This document shows positions 35,231-43,680 of a DNA stretch of 64,000 nt, one piece after another. The stretch is taken from the NCBI GenBank assembly GCA_963763575.1, contig CAVXPD010000016.1:20911-84910 (forward strand), given 5' to 3'. Position 1 is the first letter of the stretch. Every line of letters begins with the position of its first letter. A program made the translations under genes and the position numbers. This stretch comes from Bog-473 sp963763575 (GTDB taxonomy: Bacteria; Actinomycetota; Acidimicrobiia; Acidimicrobiales; RAAP-2). Below the pieces are notes generated by a model. That model was not told the DNA's origin. It saw only the letters and a list, made by a program, of their open reading frames with translations, and searched no databases.

Positions 35231-36778
35231 TTGGCGGCGGTACGCGAGCGCTTAGACGCCTCGCTCCCCCAGCTGACCCGCGCCCGCCTCCTGCCACCCG
35301 GCCGACGCTTCGGCACCACGGTCCGGCACCTGGGAGGTGCGTTGGGCCTGTGGTACGCCAAAGAGCGCCGCACCGGCGGCACGGAGTCGATCGCGGGCAT
35401 CTCGCGTCGCACCCGGGTGGCCGCCGAGCACCTCGGCCCGACCTACATCAAGCTCGGACAGATCATCTCCTCGGGCGACGGCATCTTCCCGCCCGAGCTC
35501 GTGGCCGAGTTCAAGTGGTGCCGCGACCAGGTCCCCGCCGAGCCCTGGCCGGTCGTCGAACGAGTGCTCCGAGAGGAACTGGGCGGGCCTATCGAGTCCG
35601 TCTTCGCGTCGGTCGAGCGCACGCCGCGTGCGGCCGCCTCCATCGCCCAGGTGCACTCTGCCACTCTGCGCGACGGCACGCCGGTCGTCATCAAGGTGCA
35701 GCGGCCCTCGGTGGCGGACCGGGTGCGCCAGGACCTGGCCATCATGGCGTGGCTGGCGCCGCACCTGGTGGGTCGGATCCCCGTCGCTGCGCTCGCCAAC
35801 CCGCCTGCGCTGGTCGAGCTGTTCGCCGAGACGATCATGGAGGAGCTCGACTTCCGGCTCGAGGCCGAGAACATGCTCGACATCGCCATGACGTTCGCCG
35901 AGCTCGACCAGCGCGCCTTCGTGGTGCCGCGTCCGCACCCCACCTTGGTGACGCGCCGCATGCTCGTCATGGAGCGCCTCGACGGCTTCAACTTCGGCGA
36001 CGTGGAGGGTATGCACGCGGCTGGCATCGACACCGAGGCTGTCGTGCGCGCCGGGATGGTCGGCTTCCTCGAGGGCTGCATGATGCACGGGATCTTCCAC
36101 GGTGACCTGCACGGCGGGAACCTGTTCGTGCTGCCGTCGGGAAAGATCGCACTGCTCGACTTCGGCATCACCGGCCGGCTCACCGAGACCAAGCGGCTCG
36201 CCCTCCTCTCCCTGCTGGTCGGGGTGTCGAACGGCGACCTCCCCACCCAGGTGGCCGCGCTGCGCGACCTCGGCGCCTTCCCCGACGACGTCGACGTGGA
36301 CCACGTGATCGAGCTGCTGGGGCTGGACCGGCCGGTCGTCGACCCCGTCTCGCTGACACCCGACGAGCTGGTCGCCGAGATGCAGCGCTCGATCAAGACG
36401 CTCCTCGGGCTCGGCGCCCGTCTCCCCAAGGAACTGATGCTCTTCGTGAAGAACCTGATGTTCCTCGACGGCGCCATTGCCACCCTCGCGCCCGACCTCG
36501 ACCTGTTCGGGGAGGTCGAGGCGATCTCGCTCATGTTCGCGGCCAAGCACGGCGAGCGCATCATGGAACAACTGGGGCTCGAGCACCAGATCGACTGGAC
36601 GCCGGACATGGCGGGGATCAAGGCCGGTTTCGGCCTCGACGAGTCGACCGAACACCTGACCCACCGCGAGCTCCAGTCCCGCCGGGCTCAGGTGCGCGAG
36701 AAGTTCGAAGGGCGCGGTCGAGCCCGCGGCCGGAGCCGGAATCGCCGGTCCGGACGCGAGCTCCCCACCGACAGCTGA
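35231..36778 (+). CDS. ABC1/AarF (UbiB-like) atypical kinase
   Basis: At least 515 residues. Signature motifs are YIKLGQIISS (KxGQ), AAASIAQVHSA, VVIKVQRP, the ExD segment EELDFRLEAENM, GIFHGDLHGGNLFV and LLDFGITG. ABC1 kinases are ATP-binding proteins linked to quinone or lipid metabolism at the membrane. The TTG at 35231 is only the first formal start: the same frame is open back to 35123 and reads LDRDVAIGVFTDDGPWEVD, which looks coding but has no start codon, while ATG 35122 lies in another frame. The true start is probably 35122 with a single-base frame break near 35145. Confidence 0.9.
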   Translation: MAAVRERLDASLPQLTRARLLPPGRRFGTTVRHLGGALGLWYAKERRTGGTESIAGISRRTRVAAEHLGPTYIKLGQIISSGDGIFPPELVAEFKWCRDQVPAEPWPVVERVLREELGGPIESVFASVERTPRAAASIAQVHSATLRDGTPVVIKVQRPSVADRVRQDLAIMAWLAPHLVGRIPVAALANPPALVELFAETIMEELDFRLEAENMLDIAMTFAELDQRAFVVPRPHPTLVTRRMLVMERLDGFNFGDVEGMHAAGIDTEAVVRAGMVGFLEGCMMHGIFHGDLHGGNLFVLPSGKIALLDFGITGRLTETKRLALLSLLVGVSNGDLPTQVAALRDLGAFPDDVDVDHVIELLGLDRPVVDPVSLTPDELVAEMQRSIKTLLGLGARLPKELMLFVKNLMFLDGAIATLAPDLDLFGEVEAISLMFAAKHGERIMEQLGLEHQIDWTPDMAGIKAGFGLDESTEHLTHRELQSRRAQVREKFEGRGRARGRSRNRRSGRELPTDS

Positions 36779-36833
36779 CGCGGCCGCCGGCTCCCACAGC
36801 GTCGACCGACCCTGCTGCGTAAAGATCGCGGGG

Positions 36834-37307
36834 ATGCGCCGCATCCCCATTCAGGACCAGATCCTCGACAACTACTGCTGGGGCTGCGGTGCCGACAACC
36901 CCGACGGCCTGCATCTCAAGAGCTACTGGGACGGTGAGACTTCGACCGCCACGTTCGTGCCCGACACCGCGTTCGCGGCGGGGCCGCGGCACGTCCTGAA
37001 CGGCGGCATCATCGCCACCCTTCTCGATTGTTTCGGCGTCTGTGCGGCGATCGCCCAGGCCTACGAGGGCGAGCAGCGTGCCATCGGGAGTGCGCCGGAG
37101 ATCTGGCACGCCACCACCGCGCTGTCCGTCGAGTACCTGCGCCCGACCCCGATCGGCGAGCTGGTCGAGCTCGAAGGCCGGGTCACCGGCGTCGACGGTG
37201 GCCAGATCGCCGTCGCGTGCACGCTCAGCTCCGCCGGCAAGGAGCGGGCGCGGGCGGTCGTGCGCTCGGTGCGCGTGCCCGACGAGTGGCGGCACGGGGG
37301 GCGCTGA
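36834..37307 (+). CDS. PaaI/hotdog-fold thioesterase family protein
   Basis: 157 residues. NYCWGCGADNPDGLHL near the N-terminus, the GPRHVLNGGIIATLLDCFG hotdog helix with its Asn/Gly, and LSVEYLRPTPIGELVELEGRV are family hallmarks. Acts on acyl-CoA thioesters in the cytosol; chain specificity unknown. It stands alone between the ABC1 kinase and a convergent secreted protein gene. Confidence 0.88.
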   Translation: MRRIPIQDQILDNYCWGCGADNPDGLHLKSYWDGETSTATFVPDTAFAAGPRHVLNGGIIATLLDCFGVCAAIAQAYEGEQRAIGSAPEIWHATTALSVEYLRPTPIGELVELEGRVTGVDGGQIAVACTLSSAGKERARAVVRSVRVPDEWRHGGR

Positions 37308-37419
37308 GCGCGGACCGCATCGCCCGAGAACTTGACCGCCATCGACCGTGAACTCCAAGCCTCGGAGCGCCTGGCGCGAGTAACCCTGCGCCCGAGGACC
37401 GCCTGACCGGCCCTCCGTA

Positions 37420-37836
37420 CTAGGAGAAGATTTGCGTGTGTCGGGTCTTGTAGTTGGCGTAGGCGACACCGGTGACCCCGTTGAAGTCGAGACAGGTGGC
37501 GCTGACGGTCGTGTGTCGGAGACCCGGGACGGTGAAGTTGAAGGTGACGTCGCCGGCCCAGCTGCCGTCCGGATTGGCCGGAAGGACCTCGCTGCCACTC
37601 CCCCCGGGACCGAACGAGAGACCGATCCCCACCAACACCTTGTCTCCCGGCGTGGGTACGGGCGGGCAGGGAGCGATCGAGGACACCTCTACTGGAACCC
37701 CACTGACGATCTCGTTGGGACTGTGCCATGGCATCCCGTTCCCCGTACCGGGTCCGGTGGCCCACGCAGCCGACGTTCCCCCAAAGGCGATCAGCGGGGC
37801 CGCCACGGCCCCAACCTTGATGAAGTGACGCAGCAT
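37420..37836 (-). CDS. secreted hypothetical protein (138 aa)
   Basis: ATG 37836 is preceded by AAGGAGGAG at optimal spacing. A signal peptide is clear (MLRHFIKVGAVAAPLIAFGGTSAAWA). The mature part (about 112 residues) has a beta-sandwich look (VLVGIGLSFGPGGSG, DVTFNFTVPGLRHTTVSATCLD) with two cysteines. No domain recognised. Likely an exported structural or binding protein. Confidence 0.7.
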   Translation of the reverse strand: MLRHFIKVGAVAAPLIAFGGTSAAWATGPGTGNGMPWHSPNEIVSGVPVEVSSIAPCPPVPTPGDKVLVGIGLSFGPGGSGSEVLPANPDGSWAGDVTFNFTVPGLRHTTVSATCLDFNGVTGVAYANYKTRHTQIFS

Positions 37837-38226
37837 CTCTCCTCCTTGTCCGATGTGTCACAGGGTACTATGCGAAAGACAGTACCATGTGAGAGGAGGC
37901 TTTGGCAATGTTTGCGGCAAATCGGATGTCGATCAATTTCGCGCGGACCGAGGGCGTTCCAGGCTTGGCTACACGGAGCCGTGGCGCGAGCGCCATGGGC
38001 TCATAGGAGTCCTGACTGTCGAAGCCGCCGCCATCGGATCGGCGCCGGTTTCCCCCGTCGGCGCCACGACGAGCCTGCAGCGAGTCGCAGAATCGTGAAT
38101 GGTTCCGTACCCGGTTCCGACGGATCAGTACGTCCACGCCAGACGCCGTCGAATCTCAAGCCGACAACGAAGTGCCGCTCAGCGTTCGCAATCGGGTCGA
38201 GACCGATCTGACGCGATGGCGGCATG
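37837..38226. other. intergenic region with no supported gene
   Basis: About 390 bases upstream of the secreted protein gene and downstream of the PadR fusion. Only short, compositionally odd frames occur. A TGTCACAGGGTACTATGCG segment near 37855-37873 may be part of the promoter of the secreted protein gene. Nothing else seen. Confidence 0.4.
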
Positions 38227-39456
38227 TCATTGCGTGGGCGCAGTCGTTGGTTGGGTCGTGCCGACGCACGCTCCGTCGATCAACACGGAAGTGGGGTCGT
38301 AACCGAAGTTCCAACCGTAGTATCCGGCCGCGAGATGATATGCATCCTCCTCGATGGGGTTGGTGCCGCGGGGATCGGTGCAGATCGCTTGAACAACTTG
38401 CTGTGGGGTCGCGTACGGGCCGAGTCCCATCACGGCGGTGAATGAGTAGTAATTCCACGCCAGCACGTTGAGTCTGCCGTTGGCGCAGAAGAGTGGACCA
38501 GCGGTGCCGTCGGCCCCGAAGGACATCTGCTGTGTGCACTCGGGGATCTTCGGCGGCACGGTTGCAGGCGCGAGTACGGCGAAGGCCGGCGGCGTCGTGG
38601 TCGTAAGCGTGACTGGAGCGGGCGTAGTTTGCGGCACGGTCGTGGGCGTTGCGGGGGTCGAGGTTGGGGCGGAGGTCGTAGTGGACGTGGTGGAGCTTGT
38701 ACTGGTACTGGTGGTCGGCGCCGCCTCCTCCACGATCTTCACTCGAGTCCGCTCGTTCTGTGGCGTCGGCGCGGCGAAGGCGATGAGCAGCCCGACTGAG
38801 AGGCCCATGACCATGACCAGTGTTATCCCGGAGAGGAGAAGTGTGCGGCCGAGATGACGATCGTGTGGAGTGAGCCCAACTTCTGCGAGTGCAGCGGCGG
38901 CGATGTCTGTGGGCGTTCCGACTTTAGCGAGCAGTTCACGCAGCTCCCATGGAGTGTCCGGGGGACGCTGCGCCATCGCATCGGCAACGTGTTCACGGAT
39001 CTCGCTGACGAGCTGGTCGCGGCGGTCTTCAGTGAGGTCACCGAGCGCGCGCTTGAGTTGTTTGAAATACTCCCGCAGGACGCCTTCGGCGTCTCCGGGT
39101 TCGCTGGAGGTCATGGCACGCTCGCGCTCGAGCAGGTGGTCGACCGCCGATGTGAAGCGGTTCCATTGCTCGGCAAAGACCTCCAGCGCTCTGCTTCCCT
39201 TCTTGGTGAGCCGGTAGTAGCGCCGAGGCGGTCCCTGGTGCGACTCTTGCCAGGTGGTGTCGACGAGGCCTTCGTTTCGCAGGCGGCTGAGGAGCGGATA
39301 GAGCGTTCCCTCGCTTGTGACCAGCCTGTCCGCCGCGCTGAGCTCGCGTACGAGCTCAAAGCCATATCGTTCACGTTCGCGCAGCAGTGCGAGCACGCAG
39401 TACTCGATCGCACCTCGACGCATCTGGGTGAGCTGACCGTCCCTACGAGCTACCAT
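38227..39456 (-). CDS. PadR regulator fused to HAAS domain, membrane helix and exported domain
   Basis: 409 residues in one frame from ATG 39456. Residues about 1-110 are a PadR winged helix (MRRGAIEYCVLALLRERERYGFELV, then TSEGTLYPLLSRLRNEGLV, then RRYYRLTKKG). Residues about 115-190 form a HAAS/DUF1700-like helical domain (LREYFKQLKRALGDLTEDRRDQLVSEIREHVADAM). One membrane helix (LLLSGITLVMVMGLSVGLLIAF) is followed by a Thr-rich linker and a C-terminal exported domain with three cysteines and an NYYSFTAVMGLGPY segment. PadR and HAAS proteins are usually encoded by separate adjacent genes, so the fusion is unusual. Confidence 0.85.
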   Translation of the reverse strand: MVARRDGQLTQMRRGAIEYCVLALLRERERYGFELVRELSAADRLVTSEGTLYPLLSRLRNEGLVDTTWQESHQGPPRRYYRLTKKGSRALEVFAEQWNRFTSAVDHLLERERAMTSSEPGDAEGVLREYFKQLKRALGDLTEDRRDQLVSEIREHVADAMAQRPPDTPWELRELLAKVGTPTDIAAAALAEVGLTPHDRHLGRTLLLSGITLVMVMGLSVGLLIAFAAPTPQNERTRVKIVEEAAPTTSTSTSSTTSTTTSAPTSTPATPTTVPQTTPAPVTLTTTTPPAFAVLAPATVPPKIPECTQQMSFGADGTAGPLFCANGRLNVLAWNYYSFTAVMGLGPYATPQQVVQAICTDPRGTNPIEEDAYHLAAGYYGWNFGYDPTSVLIDGACVGTTQPTTAPTQ

Positions 39457-39463
39457 GTGTCGC

Positions 39464-39469
39464 AATATA
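39464..39469 (-). promoter_or_regulatory. possible -10 element of a leaderless PadR-fusion transcript
   Basis: On the minus strand TATATT lies 7 nt before the ATG at 39456 and no ribosome site is present, the geometry of a leaderless mRNA. The surrounding GGTATATTGCGACACATGG would also suit PadR autoregulation. No clear -35 is seen. Confidence 0.35.
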
Positions 39470-39521
39470 CCACTTCGATCGAGAGACGAACCTTCTTGAC
39501 TTCTCATGCTTTGGGCATGTC

Positions 39522-40685
39522 CTACGTCCCCGGCCACCCCGCCACGAGCGCGACGAGCTCACCAGCCACCCAGTACTGCGCCGGACGGCCCGGCCCGACG
39601 GCCTCGGGGCGGTAGCGCTCGACGATGCGGTGCTCGGCCAGGGTGGCCAGCGCCGTCTGCCCCGAGCGGGGGGAGACGCCGAGGCGATCCGCCACCACGG
39701 CGGCCGACAGGACGGGCCGCTCGGCCAGGACGTCGAGCAGCCGGTGCACCGCCGCGTCCGCGCGCACGCCCGCGAGGCGCCGGCGCCACTCGGCCAACAG
39801 CGCATCGGTGCGCGTCATGAGCGTGGCGGCCGCGTCGCTGGAGCGTTCGAGGGCGGCGGCCATCCACTCGACCCAGGTGTCGAGCTGGCCGAGGCGGTAC
39901 AGGGTCAGGCCGGCAAGGTACCCGCCCGGGTCGCGCGCGATCAGCACACTGACCGGAGGCGGCAGCGCGACGCCGAGGCGGTGCGCCAGCATCCAGCCGA
40001 TGAGGATGCGGCCGATGCGGCCGTTGCCGTCGCCGAAGGGGTGGATGGTCTCGAACTGCGCGTGGAGGACGGCGGCCTGGGTGACGGGGTCGAGCGCGTC
40101 GTCGTTGGCGAAGGCGACGAGGTCGTCCATGAGCCCCGGGACGAGCTCGGGTGGCGGCGGCACGAGGGCGGCGTCGCGCGGGGAGGTGCCGCCGACCCAG
40201 GACTGGTCGGCTCGATACCGGCCGAGCATCGCGGGCGGCAGGCCCCCACCTTCCTCCATCAGCCGCCGGTGCCAACTCCAGAGGTGCTCGTGCGTCAGGG
40301 GTCCGTCGGAGGACCGCAGCGCATCGAGGACCGCGGCCAGGTTGTCGGCGACGTAGGAGGCGGTGTCGGAGAGGACGCTCCCGACCTCGGCCGCGGCCAC
40401 GTCGACGAGCGGGGTCCGGATGCCCTCGATGAACGACGACGCCACCCCTTCGGAGCGCAGCAGGAGCATGGCCACGGGCTCGAACCGCACCGGCCGGCCG
40501 CCGGCCGCCACCACGGCGCCGGCGGCGCGTTCGCTCATTCGCACCGCCCGACGCCCGAGCTCGAAGGACTGGCCGGCCAGCGGCGCCGGCACCCAGGCGC
40601 GGACCCGGGCACCGTTCCAGGTGATCGGGACCTCACTCCCCCGTGCCGAGGCCGGCGCCGACGATCCTTCGGCAATAGCGGCCAT
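39522..40685 (-). CDS. Fic-domain protein (class II, N-terminal inhibitory helix) with winged helix
   Basis: 387 residues. The active-site motif HPFGDGNGRIGR lies at residues 215-226. An inhibitory (S/T)xxxE(G/N) motif is present at 83-88 (SSFIEG), upstream of the Fic core, which defines class II self-inhibited Fic enzymes. The C-terminal 80 residues (VLAERPVLSAAVVADRLGVSPRSGQTALATLAEHRIV) form a winged helix. Fic enzymes usually AMPylate proteins. A perfect inverted repeat in its promoter suggests autoregulation through that winged helix. It is divergent from the methyltransferase gene. Confidence 0.92.
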   Translation of the reverse strand: MAAIAEGSSAPASARGSEVPITWNGARVRAWVPAPLAGQSFELGRRAVRMSERAAGAVVAAGGRPVRFEPVAMLLLRSEGVASSFIEGIRTPLVDVAAAEVGSVLSDTASYVADNLAAVLDALRSSDGPLTHEHLWSWHRRLMEEGGGLPPAMLGRYRADQSWVGGTSPRDAALVPPPPELVPGLMDDLVAFANDDALDPVTQAAVLHAQFETIHPFGDGNGRIGRILIGWMLAHRLGVALPPPVSVLIARDPGGYLAGLTLYRLGQLDTWVEWMAAALERSSDAAATLMTRTDALLAEWRRRLAGVRADAAVHRLLDVLAERPVLSAAVVADRLGVSPRSGQTALATLAEHRIVERYRPEAVGPGRPAQYWVAGELVALVAGWPGT

Positions 40686-40990
40686 ATCAGAAGGATACCG
40701 GATTATCCTTCCTTAACTTGCAGGGTTTCGGAAGGATCCCGCCGACAGTGCAGTCGTTCTCGGTGCGCATCCCCGGGTGGCCGACCCCGCCGGTTTCCGA
40801 CCGACGCGCCCCGGGGACGGGATCGGTCCGCCAGACGGATGCAGTCGCGGGACGCGGCCGGGCCGGGGTCCCGTGTGACATCGGATCCTTAGCCTGTCCC
40901 GCCGTGCCCTCTGCGCTCCGACACCCTGACACCGTCGTCCCGTCGGATCACGCCCCGGCCACCGGGTCGCCGGTAGGGTCAGGCCGGACC
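40686..40990. other. divergent intergenic region between Fic and methyltransferase genes
   Basis: 305 bases. It contains the Fic promoter palindrome at its left end and a further GGAAGGATCC half-site near 40729-40738. The frame of the methyltransferase is open through it, but the text is not protein-like until ATG 40991. No separate gene is seen. Confidence 0.5.
40690..40711. promoter_or_regulatory. perfect inverted repeat at the fic promoter
   Basis: GAAGGATA-CCGGAT-TATCCTTC is an 8-bp perfect inverted repeat with a 6-bp spacer, ending 5 nt before the Fic start codon on the minus strand. Position and symmetry fit a dimeric repressor site. Confidence 0.6.
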
Positions 40991-42397
40991 ATGCCGCCGC
41001 GTCGTCGCCCCGCGACCTCAACCTCCAATTTCGGTGTCGGGCGCCGCGAATCGCACGTGGCCGACGCCTTCTACGCGCGCTTCGAGGCGCCCGAGCTCAG
41101 CGACGACGAGCACGTCGCTCCGCACGCGCCCGGCGTGTCGTGCGTCTGCGGCGACGCCCGCCATATGGACGCGGTGAACGACGACTCGGTCGCCCTGGTC
41201 ATGACCTCGCCGCCGTACTTCGCGGGCAAGCAGTACGAGGAGGAGCTCGACCGGGAGGGGGTGCCGGGCTCCTACATCGAGTACCTGGCGCTCCTGCGCG
41301 ACGTCTTCGCCGACTGCAAGCGCGTGCTCGAGCCGGGAGGGCGCATCGCGGTCAACGTGGCCAACCTCGGGCGCAAGCCGTATCGCAGCTTGGCGGCCGA
41401 CGTCATGTCGATCCTTCAGGACGACCTCCACCTGCTGCCGCGTGGCGAGGTGGTATGGCAGAAGGGCGAGGGCGCCAACGGCTCGTGCGCCTGGGGCTCG
41501 TTCCGATCGGCCGCCAACCCGGTCCTGCGCGACGTGACCGAGCGCGTCGTGATCGCGAGCAAGGGCCGCTTCAACCGGGCCCGCAGCCCCAAGGATCGGC
41601 GGCGCGACGGGCTGCCGCACGAGAGCACGATCGGCGCCGACGACTTCATGGCGCTCACGCTGGACGTGTGGGACATCCCCCCCGAGAGCGCCGTGCGCGT
41701 GCAGCACCCGGCTCCGTTCCCCGTCGAGCTGCCGCAGCGGCTGATGGAGCTCTACACGTATCGAGGTGATCTCGTCGTGGACCCGTTCTGCGGTTCCGGC
41801 ACGACCCTGGTGGCCGCCGTGCGGTCCGGGCGGGACGCCGTCGGCTACGACACCGACCCCGCCTACGTCGACCTGGCGCGTGCCCGGCTCGGTGGGAAGG
41901 AGGCGGCGCCCGTGCTCGGTGCCGGGCCTCGCTCGAGTGAGGGCACGGCCGCCGTCACACTCGCCCGCGACGCGCTCGTCGAGGCCGGCTTCTCCGACGT
42001 GCGGGCCAACCCGCGCCTGGCACGGCTGGGACTGACTCTCGCGTTCGGCGCCACCGACGCGGGCGGTCGCACCTGGTACTTCGACGTCGCCGGGGCCAAC
42101 TCGTCGTTCCGGGGCGGCATGGCCAAATCCGAGACCGTGTGGCGGGCCCTGGGGCGCGCCCACGTCATCGCGACCTCCGGGGCAGGCCCGTTCGTCGTCC
42201 TCACCACCGCGCTGCCCCGGGCGGGCACCGAGGCGGACCGCGCCCTGCGCGCGCCGGGGCCCGGTGGGCTCTTCGACGTCGTCGACCTGTTGTCGGGCGA
42301 CGCCCGGGCGCGCCTCGCCGCCTACGCCGGCGGCCGGTCCGGTGCGCCCCTGGCGGGCTTCTGGGCCGAGCGCGACGTCGTGCCGGGCGTGGTCTGA
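40991..42397 (+). CDS. DNA methyltransferase, beta class (N4-cytosine/N6-adenine), with C-terminal extension
   Basis: 468 residues from ATG 40991. The catalytic motif IV is TSPPYF (72-77) and the AdoMet motif I DPFCGSGTT (264-272) comes after it, the beta-class order. The (S/T)PPY core favours N4-cytosine. The intervening 180 residues contain the target-recognition region. An extension from about 300 to 468 (LARLGLTLAFGATDAGGRTWYFDVAGANSS, then ETVWRALGRAHVIA) is not part of the methylase fold and may be a regulatory or nuclease-like domain. It precedes, by 20 nt, the gene with PD-(D/E)XK-like residues, suggesting a restriction-modification pair. Confidence 0.92.
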   Translation: MPPRRRPATSTSNFGVGRRESHVADAFYARFEAPELSDDEHVAPHAPGVSCVCGDARHMDAVNDDSVALVMTSPPYFAGKQYEEELDREGVPGSYIEYLALLRDVFADCKRVLEPGGRIAVNVANLGRKPYRSLAADVMSILQDDLHLLPRGEVVWQKGEGANGSCAWGSFRSAANPVLRDVTERVVIASKGRFNRARSPKDRRRDGLPHESTIGADDFMALTLDVWDIPPESAVRVQHPAPFPVELPQRLMELYTYRGDLVVDPFCGSGTTLVAAVRSGRDAVGYDTDPAYVDLARARLGGKEAAPVLGAGPRSSEGTAAVTLARDALVEAGFSDVRANPRLARLGLTLAFGATDAGGRTWYFDVAGANSSFRGGMAKSETVWRALGRAHVIATSGAGPFVVLTTALPRAGTEADRALRAPGPGGLFDVVDLLSGDARARLAAYAGGRSGAPLAGFWAERDVVPGVV

Positions 42398-42417
42398 GGC
42401 CGAGGCAGGGGGGCGCC

Positions 42418-43680
42418 GTGCCGAGCGACCGCACCACGGTGACCGAACTCGGCACGGGGCTCGGCATGCTCGGCGCCGCCGACATCGAGGCCGCCGTGCG
42501 GTCGCGCACGCCCGTCATGCACAGCCTGTCACCCGAGATGTGGCAGCACCTCTCGGAGCTCCGGGCCGGGGGCGCCTACGACACCGAGTTCCACGCGGCA
42601 TGGGCCAACGGGCGGGCCTTCCTCCTGGCGGACGACGGCCTGCGCGGCCGGGTGCCCAACGTCGTCGAGTGGAAGGGGACGGGGCGCGCCCCGGGCGACG
42701 AGGTCCTGCCCATCGACCTGCGGGTCGACCACGTCTACCTCGTCAGCTGCAAATACCTGTCGAACATCTTGTTCAACGTGTCGCCCGCCCACGTGTTCGA
42801 CTACCTGTTGATCGCGGGCCAGAGCCGGAGCAGCCGGGCCGCCCGCCAGGTGCTGCCGGGCGCCGGGGACTGGTTCGCCGAGGTGGCCCCGGCCGAGTAC
42901 CAGGAGCTCTACGAGGTGGTGCGCCAGGCCGTGCTGGTGGAGGAGCGCCGGAGCGACGGCGCGACGGCAACGGTGACACGCATCGGAGCGCGTGCCCGTG
43001 CCGATTCCGGCGTTCCACGAATACGCCGGTCCCACGCCACCCTGCCGGGCCTCGGCACCGACGACGATCCCGGCCCCGAAGAGGCGGCGGCTGCCGGCGG
43101 GCTGAACGGCCACGGCGACGAGGGTGCCGCTCCGTCCGGCTCGGCGGCCCCGGCGGACCTTCGACGCGGCCTGCCGCACTTCGCGGTCGACCTCACCACC
43201 GCCCAGCGCGACGGGCTGGCGGAGTGGCTGCGCGGCGGCTGGACGCCCGGGGCGAAGGCCCTCTACAGCCGTCTCTCCGACGCGGTCGCCCGGGCGTCGG
43301 TGCGCCGGTGGGAGGCCGCCATGGACGTGGGCGGCGGCACCGGCGAGGCCATGCTCTGGCGCCTCCTGCGCATGGGCAGCGCGCCCTACTTCGTGCTCGG
43401 CTCCTCGGCGGCACGCGCACTGCGCCTGCGCATCGCGACGTCGTGGGACTGGCGCCAGCAGTACCAGCTCATCTCCATCGCGATGGAGCCGCAGGGGGGC
43501 GGGCAGCCGCGCGTCGCCTGGGAGGCGCAGGTGCGCGACCGTTCCTCGAACGAGCTGACGGCGGTCGCCGGGCACATCGAGGTGCGCTGGAGCCACGGCC
43601 GCTTCGGCGGGCTGCCCGAGGCGAAGGGCTACCTCGACACACCACACCATCTCGTGCCGGGCTACTTCCCCCTGCGATGA
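42418..43680 (+). CDS. unrecognised protein with PD-(D/E)XK-like motif; candidate restriction endonuclease
   Basis: 420 residues from GTG 42418 with a G-rich ribosome site. No family recognised. Residues 80-112 contain VVEWKG (Glu84), PIDLRVD (Asp100, Asp104) and VYLVSCKY (Ser110, Lys112), i.e. acidic residues and D-x(11)-S-C-K spacing on a predicted strand, as in PD-(D/E)XK nucleases. Residues 150-230 are a low-complexity linker. The C-terminal half (WTPGAKALYSRLSDAVARASVRRWEAAM, YFVLGSSAARALRLRI) could be DNA-binding. It is directly downstream of a DNA methyltransferase and overlaps the GNAT gene (ATGA). Nuclease role is inference from motif and neighbourhood. Confidence 0.55.
   Translation: MPSDRTTVTELGTGLGMLGAADIEAAVRSRTPVMHSLSPEMWQHLSELRAGGAYDTEFHAAWANGRAFLLADDGLRGRVPNVVEWKGTGRAPGDEVLPIDLRVDHVYLVSCKYLSNILFNVSPAHVFDYLLIAGQSRSSRAARQVLPGAGDWFAEVAPAEYQELYEVVRQAVLVEERRSDGATATVTRIGARARADSGVPRIRRSHATLPGLGTDDDPGPEEAAAAGGLNGHGDEGAAPSGSAAPADLRRGLPHFAVDLTTAQRDGLAEWLRGGWTPGAKALYSRLSDAVARASVRRWEAAMDVGGGTGEAMLWRLLRMGSAPYFVLGSSAARALRLRIATSWDWRQQYQLISIAMEPQGGGQPRVAWEAQVRDRSSNELTAVAGHIEVRWSHGRFGGLPEAKGYLDTPHHLVPGYFPLR

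Noticed and set aside
35252..36850. 532-codon minus-strand frame opposite the ABC1 kinase
   Set aside because: Shadow of a conserved plus-strand gene.
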